DNA of 27,121 nt. Source: VRUE01 sp963748075. GTDB taxonomy: Bacteria; Actinomycetota; Thermoleophilia; Solirubrobacterales; 70-9. Within the stretch, counting starts at the first letter, position 1. Each line of letters opens with the position of its first letter. The position numbers and the translations under genes were made by a program. The stretch spans positions 1 to 27,121 of the forward strand of contig CAVVHQ010000039.1 of NCBI GenBank assembly GCA_963748075.1. Reading direction: 5' to 3'. This document shows positions 23,055 to 27,121 of the stretch, in pieces. A model generated the notes under the pieces. The model had not been told where the DNA came from. It worked only from the letters and a program-made list of their open reading frames with translations, and did not search any database.

Positions 23055-24499
23055 CTCACCCCCGTCCCCGCCGTGTCGCCGCCGTTGGGCCGCGACATCT
23101 CCAGCCGCACCTGCTCGCGGTAGCCGACCGAGTTGTAGGCGCAGAAGGGAATGAGGCGCCCGTCGGGGGCGATCTCCGAGACGCAGCACTTGCGCAGCTT
23201 CTCGACATCGAGGGTGTAGGGGTCCTGGAAGTCCTGGACGACGATCATGAAGCCGCGTGCCGCGACCTCGCGCAGCTGCGACGGCATTGCCGTGGCGCAG
23301 GCTATGCACTCCAACCGCTCGGCAACCGGGGCACTGCCGCCCGCCGCCTTCGCCGACCAGAGGCCCTCCAGCGCCCCGCGCACGTCGAGGTCGGGGACGG
23401 CGCGGTTGGTCACGTAGTCGAGATACCGCTCGACGTCGACCAGGCGCGGCAGCGGCACCAGGTCCTCCTCGTCGTACAGGGCGAAGGTGGCGGAGCGGCA
23501 GCTCGGCGAGCAGCAGGGGACCGGGACGAAGTCGTCGGGGCGGAACCAGTCCGGGAGCTGCGCGGCGACTGCCTCGATCACGTCGGAGTTGGTCAGCTTG
23601 TCGAGCGGGTCGGCGTCGGCCCGGAAGCGCCCCGAATGGGTCACCGGCTGGAAGAAGACTCCGGTGACCGCGGGATGCCCGACGCCGAAGCTGACGATCC
23701 GGCCAACCTCGTGCTCGTTGAGGTCGCGCTCGACCGCCGCCGCGAGGGAGACGCTGACCCCGGCCTCCGCGCACCGCTCCAGGGCACGCATCTTCTCCTC
23801 GACCAGCGAACGGCCGCGGATCGCGATCTGCGTCGACTCGTCGAAGCCATCGAACTGCAGGTAGACGTGGACGCCGATCTCGGCCAGGGCGGGGGCGAAG
23901 CGGGGATCGCGGGCGAGCCGGATGCCGTTCGTGTTCAGCATCACCAGGGGGATGCCACGAGCGCGGGCGGCGCGCAGCATCTCGAGGATCTGCGGGTGGA
24001 TCGAGGGCTCCCCGCCGGAGAGCTGCACCGACTCCGGCTCGCCCTCGGCGCGGACGAAGGCGTCGAGCATCGATTCGACCTGCTCCAGGCTCAGCGAGAA
24101 ACCGTGCTCCTGGTGGCCCGTGCCCGAATCGGCGAAGCAGATCGGGCAGTCCAGGTTGCAGGCGGTGTTGACCTCGATCACGCCGAGGCAGGTGTGCTGG
24201 GCATGCGCGGGGCAGATGCCACAGTCGTGCGGACACCCTCTCGACTCCGCGGTCTGTCGGTGCAGCGGCTCTTCGCCGGGCTTGTTGAAGCGCTGGATCT
24301 CCCGATAGCGCTCGGCGTCGCCGTAGACGACGGCCTCGAAGCGGCCGTGCTCGGGACAGGCACGGGCGAGCACGACGCGGCCCTCGCGCTCGATCAGCTC
24401 CGCATCGAGCAGACGGCGGCAGCGCGGGCAGATCGAAGTGGTCTGCCCGAGGCGGACGGTGCCCGGCGTTCCCTCTGGCGCATCTGTCGTCGCTGCCAT
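23051..24499 (-). CDS. Radical SAM enzyme, tetraether lipid synthase (Tes/MJ0619)-like
   Basis: The protein has 482 residues. The N-terminal Cys clusters match the MJ0619/Tes family in order: CPRC (24-27), CPEHG (48-52), GCPHDCGICPAH (88-99), TCL (104), then the radical SAM site CNLDCPIC (C114, C118, C121). QLSGGEPSIHPQILEML and LNTNGIRLARD complete the SAM-binding barrel. The C-terminal half has CCSPSCRSAT, CIAC and the late Cys motif IPFCAYNSVGYREQV. Archaeal Tes joins lipid tails carbon to carbon to form tetraethers, and bacterial homologues are thought to make membrane-spanning lipids. A related radical SAM with another substrate is possible. ATG 24499 is preferred over TTG 24550; neither has a clear Shine-Dalgarno. 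Confidence 0.8.
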   Translation of the reverse strand: MAATTDAPEGTPGTVRLGQTTSICPRCRRLLDAELIEREGRVVLARACPEHGRFEAVVYGDAERYREIQRFNKPGEEPLHRQTAESRGCPHDCGICPAHAQHTCLGVIEVNTACNLDCPICFADSGTGHQEHGFSLSLEQVESMLDAFVRAEGEPESVQLSGGEPSIHPQILEMLRAARARGIPLVMLNTNGIRLARDPRFAPALAEIGVHVYLQFDGFDESTQIAIRGRSLVEEKMRALERCAEAGVSVSLAAAVERDLNEHEVGRIVSFGVGHPAVTGVFFQPVTHSGRFRADADPLDKLTNSDVIEAVAAQLPDWFRPDDFVPVPCCSPSCRSATFALYDEEDLVPLPRLVDVERYLDYVTNRAVPDLDVRGALEGLWSAKAAGGSAPVAERLECIACATAMPSQLREVAARGFMIVVQDFQDPYTLDVEKLRKCCVSEIAPDGRLIPFCAYNSVGYREQVRLEMSRPNGGDTAGTGVS

Positions 24500-24568
24500 C
24501 GTGTGTTCGACCGGACGCCGCGGCAAACGATTCGCCGCCTCGACGGTCAATTGCAGGGTAGGCCAAGC

Positions 24569-24597
24569 AGGTTTCCACCCGATCGACGAAGGGAAAC
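24569..24597 (-). terminator. Weak hairpin between methyltransferase and radical SAM genes
   Basis: On the minus strand GTTTCCC is mirrored by GGG(T)GGAAAC around a 10-nt loop, with one bulge. It is located 19 bases past the methyltransferase stop. There is no T-run. It may attenuate rather than end transcription. Confidence 0.3.
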
Positions 24598-24615
24598 GTG
24601 AGCCGGCGACGGCCG

Positions 24616-25272
24616 CTACGCGCCGAGCCGGGCCGCGACGATCAACGACGGGTAGCCCCGGCAGCTGCGCCGGGTCCCCTGCACGGCAAAGCCAGCCTCC
24701 TCGAGATCGGGCCGTGGATCGAGCGGTCGCAGGCCGGCCAGAACGCCCGAACCGGCGCGGGTGGGGCGAAAGACGCGATCGAGGGTGCGCGCCAGCATCT
24801 GTGATCGGGGCGGCGCGACGGTCACCACCACGAGGCGGCCGCGGCTCCGCAGCACGCGCCGTACCTCCGTAAGCACAGCGGCGCGCTTGCCTGGGTCAAG
24901 CAGGTGCAAGAGGTAGGTCGCCGTGACGACGTCGAAGCTGCGATCGGGGAGGCGGAGCTGCGCGGCGTCGCCGCGCGCGAGTCGCCAGCCAGCCGGCAAG
25001 GCGGGCGCCCGCGCGAGCATCTTCGGCGAGACGTCGACGCCGATCGCGTCGCGGGGTGCGGCGCCGCGCTTCGCCAGCTCGCGGAGTAGCCCACCGGTGC
25101 CTGCGCCGATGTCGAGCAAGCGGTCGTCCGCACCGATCTCCGCCATGTCGATCGCAACCCCCAGGGCAGCCCGCTCCAGCCAAAGCTGCAGGTCGTAGAA
25201 GCGCGCGGCGCGGTCCCAGGAGCTCGTCGGCGGCGCCCCTCCGGCGAGCCGAGCTCTAGCCCGGCCAGCCAA
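24616..25272 (-). CDS. Class I SAM-dependent methyltransferase (UbiE-like)
   Basis: The 218-residue protein has motif I DRLLDIGAGTGGLLRELAKR, motif II AIGVDVSPKML, GDAAQLRLPDRSFDVVTATYLLHLLDP and VRRVLRSRGRLVVVTVAPP. SWDRAARFYDLQLWLERAA near the N-terminus resembles UbiE/COQ5-type methyltransferases acting on quinones or other lipids. A TTG start at 25272 overlaps the stop of the upstream gene by 17 bases; no ATG or GTG lies before the core fold, so this start is the least bad. It is the second gene of the run leading to the radical SAM gene, after which a 116-base gap follows. The substrate is unknown. Confidence 0.8.
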   Translation of the reverse strand: MAGRARARLAGGAPPTSSWDRAARFYDLQLWLERAALGVAIDMAEIGADDRLLDIGAGTGGLLRELAKRGAAPRDAIGVDVSPKMLARAPALPAGWRLARGDAAQLRLPDRSFDVVTATYLLHLLDPGKRAAVLTEVRRVLRSRGRLVVVTVAPPRSQMLARTLDRVFRPTRAGSGVLAGLRPLDPRPDLEEAGFAVQGTRRSCRGYPSLIVAARLGA

Positions 25273-25810
25273 GGAGGCGCGGCGCTCGGAGCCGGTAGCG
25301 CTCGTATTCGGAGCCGAAGGCCCTGGCCAGGTGTTCCTCCTCGTACCCGACGTAGGCGTAGAAGACTCCCCAAAAGCCGGCGGCGGCCAGAAGCGCCAGC
25401 CCCGAGTCGCCGAGGATCGCCACGCCGATCAGGGTGAATCCGAGTCCGACGTTCTGCGGATTACGACTGAAGCGGAACGCTCCGGAAGTGATCAGCCGGT
25501 CGGGCTGCATGCCAGACATGCGGTGAAAGGACGCCATCGAGGCGAGGCCGCCGACCTCCAGGGCAAGGCCGAGGGCGATCAGGACTATGCCGACCGGAAT
25601 CGCTGCCTCAGGTGGCAAACCGATCTCCCAGACCTCGAAGACGGCCGCGAGCACGGTGACCGCCACGATCGCCGAGTAGAGGACCCAGACGGCCGCCACC
25701 GTCGCGTCGGAGAGCACGCCTCCTCCCTCGTACTCGCGCTTGACGCGAGCGATCAGCGGAATCGAGGCGACCAGGGTCACCGCCGTCACCGCGATCAATA
25801 CCGCACTCAT
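25256..25810 (-). CDS. Isoprenylcysteine/phospholipid methyltransferase-like membrane protein
   Basis: This 184-residue integral membrane protein has about five hydrophobic segments (SAVLIAVTAVTLVASIPLIA, then TVAAVWVLYSAIVAVTVLAA and others). The C-terminal SAM-binding signature of the ICMT/PEMT family is present: TSGAFRFSRNPQNVGLGFTL and the catalytic EEEHLARAFGSEYERYR, with RAPRLLG at the end. Members methylate lipids or lipidated substrates in the membrane. ATG 25810 has AAGGGGG 9 bases upstream and is preferred to GTG 25819. It appears to head the five-gene minus-strand run containing the Tes-like enzyme, supporting a lipid-directed role. Confidence 0.8.
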   Translation of the reverse strand: MSAVLIAVTAVTLVASIPLIARVKREYEGGGVLSDATVAAVWVLYSAIVAVTVLAAVFEVWEIGLPPEAAIPVGIVLIALGLALEVGGLASMASFHRMSGMQPDRLITSGAFRFSRNPQNVGLGFTLIGVAILGDSGLALLAAAGFWGVFYAYVGYEEEHLARAFGSEYERYRLRAPRLLGWPG

Positions 25811-25865
25811 CTGCACCACCCCCTTGCAGATCTAGGCTGTCGCGCCCGCGTCATCGCGCTCAGCG

Positions 25866-25933
25866 CTTCCAACAGGGTTGATGAGACGCTATTCGAACCC
25901 TGACATCAAGGCCTGCCTTTCTCGGCTTGACCT
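25866..25933 (-). repeat. ~70-nt repeat, copy A, just downstream of the GGCT-like gene
   Basis: It aligns with copy B (26926-27004). On the minus strand both read AGGT..AAGCCGA, a variable pairing segment, then TCAGGGTTCGAATA-CG-CTCATCA-CCC and TGkTGGAAG. The 13-mer TCAGGGTTCGAAT is identical and looks like a tRNA T-loop, but no tRNA folds here. It starts within 4 bases of the stop of the preceding gene. Confidence 0.6.
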
Positions 25934-25936
25934 CGG

Positions 25937-26857
25937 CTAATCCGAGTCCGGCGGGGTCGAAGCGCTATCCGCCATCGCACGAGCCGGGCTGAACGGGGTC
26001 CAGCGCTCCGAGTCGAAGGGCAGCGATTCCCTGTGCACGGTCGCCGCGATGTTCAGAGCGATCCCAGCCGTGTCCTCAAAGATCGCGCGTACGAGCATCT
26101 CCGCGCTCGCCCCCGGTTCGATGGCAAGCTCGGCGACGGCATCGAGCAGCTGCTCCTGGGTAAGCGCGTCGGCGGTTCGCCCCGCCGCCGGGATCGCTGC
26201 AAGGGCGACAGGGGCTCCGTTCATGCAGAACGCGCCGAACCGGGAGACGAAAGCGAATACCTCGCCGGAACCCTCGCTGCCCTCATCGACGTCGAAGCGC
26301 GTCCGCAGTCGGCCCAGTCGATAGGTGATCTCCGACCAAGCGAGCTGGGTGAACTGAGCCGGGGTAACCCAGAGGACCGCGGCCGACGCCGCGGTTCCCA
26401 GGCTTGGGAACAGCGTGGCGGGCATTGACCCGTACATCGTCGGCTGCGGCGCGACGCCAACGTCGAAATCGTGCAGCCGGCCAGCCAGAACCAGGACCCC
26501 GCGGTCGGCCTGCTCGGCGAAGTGCGCGAACTTGCGTTCAAGCACCTGGGGTGCAGCGTTCGATCCGAAAGCGAGCAGTGGCGAACGTCCGCCGTCGGCG
26601 GAGGTGAATTGGCGGATGACACGTTCCCGCCCCTCTGTGGTCAGATCGGCGAGGAGCTCAACCCCCGCGTCCGTCAGCCGGTACGACCCTCCCGGTCGCA
26701 CCCAGGGGTATCCGACCGCCCGTGTGAACAGCTCCGTCTCATAGTTGCGAGGTGGCAACTGGGTCACCAGGGCGCGAATGAACGCCTCGAACCCCCTGTC
26801 GTCCATCGCGAGACGCTTGAGCAACTCCGGCTCGGAGATTTGTGGCCACTCAGACAC
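25937..26857 (-). CDS. Hypothetical protein, gamma-glutamylcyclotransferase (GGCT)-fold-like
   Basis: The protein has 306 residues. Residues 1-90 look like a small helical/winged region (WPQISEPELLKRLAMDDRGF; GSYRLTDAGVELLADL). The middle begins SPLLAFGSNAAPQVLERKFA, the FGSN turn of GGCT/AIG2-like folds, and continues LVLAGRLHDFDV, MYGSMPATLFPSLG and AVLWVTPAQFTQLAWSEITY, following that fold's strand order. The C-terminal third is helical and Ala-rich with no recognised domain. The catalytic Glu of GGCT enzymes could not be placed with confidence. The start is GTG 26857, with TAAGCT close upstream as a possible leaderless promoter. The gene is a lone cassette between repeat copies A and B. 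Confidence 0.6.
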   Translation of the reverse strand: MSEWPQISEPELLKRLAMDDRGFEAFIRALVTQLPPRNYETELFTRAVGYPWVRPGGSYRLTDAGVELLADLTTEGRERVIRQFTSADGGRSPLLAFGSNAAPQVLERKFAHFAEQADRGVLVLAGRLHDFDVGVAPQPTMYGSMPATLFPSLGTAASAAVLWVTPAQFTQLAWSEITYRLGRLRTRFDVDEGSEGSGEVFAFVSRFGAFCMNGAPVALAAIPAAGRTADALTQEQLLDAVAELAIEPGASAEMLVRAIFEDTAGIALNIAATVHRESLPFDSERWTPFSPARAMADSASTPPDSD

Positions 26858-26925
26858 GAATTCAGCTTAGACGGAACGTCGCCATGCCCGCGCAACCGAA
26901 ATCGGGACGAATTCCAGTAGCAAGC

Positions 26926-27004
26926 TTCCACCAGCTTGCAGCGGGGCTGATGAGGCGGTATTCGAACCCTGAGGTCAGGGCCCGGCCTGATCGGCTTCAA
27001 CCTG
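26926..27004 (-). repeat. ~70-nt repeat, copy B, upstream of the GGCT-like gene
   Basis: This partner of copy A lies about 1.06 kb away in the same orientation. Within it GGCCCGGCC (26980 region) and GGCCGGGCC form a perfect 9-bp stem. It has an extra ~10 nt (CGCTGCAAGC on the minus strand) relative to A, next to a small hairpin GCAAGCT/AGCTTGC (26921-26940). From 27005 to the end of the window no gene could be supported. Confidence 0.6.
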
Positions 27005-27121
27005 GCCGGGCCTAAGCGGATACGGACGCGACACTTTTCAGTCGTCTCGATTGGCCATTGGGGCGCCACCCGCCGAAGTTCCATCAAGAGCTCTTCTCCC
27101 GCCCGACAACGGAGGGGGTGG

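Noticed and set aside
22215..24578. 787-codon minus-strand frame suggesting a fusion protein
   Set aside because: Only the last 279 codons are the methyltransferase; the rest is a shadow of the radical SAM gene, which has all its motifs in another frame.
26926..27004. A tRNA gene suggested by the T-loop-like GGTTCGAATACC
   Set aside because: No 5-bp T-stem, acceptor stem or anticodon arm can be folded, and copy A breaks the possible pairs; kept as a repeat.

Overview
The window is high-GC actinobacterial chromosome (roughly two-thirds G+C by eye). It resembles the soil lineage Thermoleophilia/Solirubrobacterales. The pointers are a Cheo-type (actinobacterial) LexA box, a DevS-like GAF sensor kinase with a NarL-type partner, expanded TetR and ArsR paralogues, many GTG/TTG starts and 4-bp start/stop overlaps. 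The lineage is inferred from gene style, not from a marker gene. No phage, insertion sequence, CRISPR array or rRNA is visible.

Layout. 1-2254: the end of an oligopeptide ABC importer (DppB-, DppD- and DppF-like). The first 1.4 kb carries about a dozen one-base losses, but everything after it reads cleanly. 2251-3198: a LigC-type ATP-dependent DNA ligase coupled to dppF. 3200-3420: two related nested-hairpin elements at the 3' ends of two convergent genes. 3311-7348 (minus): two TetR regulators, a two-domain dCTP deaminase, a YtoQ protein and an Rv2578c-like radical SAM protein with a perfect SOS box at its start. 7441-9131: a third TetR, a MerR regulator and tRNA-Tyr. 9173-11961: primary sigma factor, FolE2/MptA GTP cyclohydrolase and PgsA. 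11965-14788: an MMPL transporter and a ferritin-like lipoprotein. 14862-17270: two paralogous ArsR-type regulators flanking a family-5 uracil-DNA glycosylase and a compact small-peptide locus. 17431-18650: a MccB-like ThiF/E1 enzyme with a leader-binding domain, then tRNA-Thr. 18713-20959: a convergent response regulator and GAF histidine kinase. 21051-25810 (minus): a coiled-coil membrane peptide and a five-gene run with a tetraether-synthase-like radical SAM enzyme, three methyltransferases and a DUF547 protein. 25937-26857: a GGCT-fold-like protein bracketed by two copies of an unknown ~70-nt repeat.

The most interesting possibility is a microcin-C-like peptidyl-nucleotide system. The ThiF protein has the peptide-clamp-plus-E1 architecture of MccB and a GPLYVPGKTGC stretch. 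About 1.6 kb upstream, a 19-codon ORF with a near-ideal Shine-Dalgarno ends in asparagine, the residue MccB enzymes modify. That ORF lies between a 14-bp dyad and a 15-bp hairpin. The pairing is inferred, and no dedicated exporter or immunity gene is visible beside it.

Other threads. DNA maintenance recurs: LigC, UdgB, dCTP deaminase and the SOS-box radical SAM gene. The Tes-like radical SAM/methyltransferase cluster suggests membrane-lipid tailoring.
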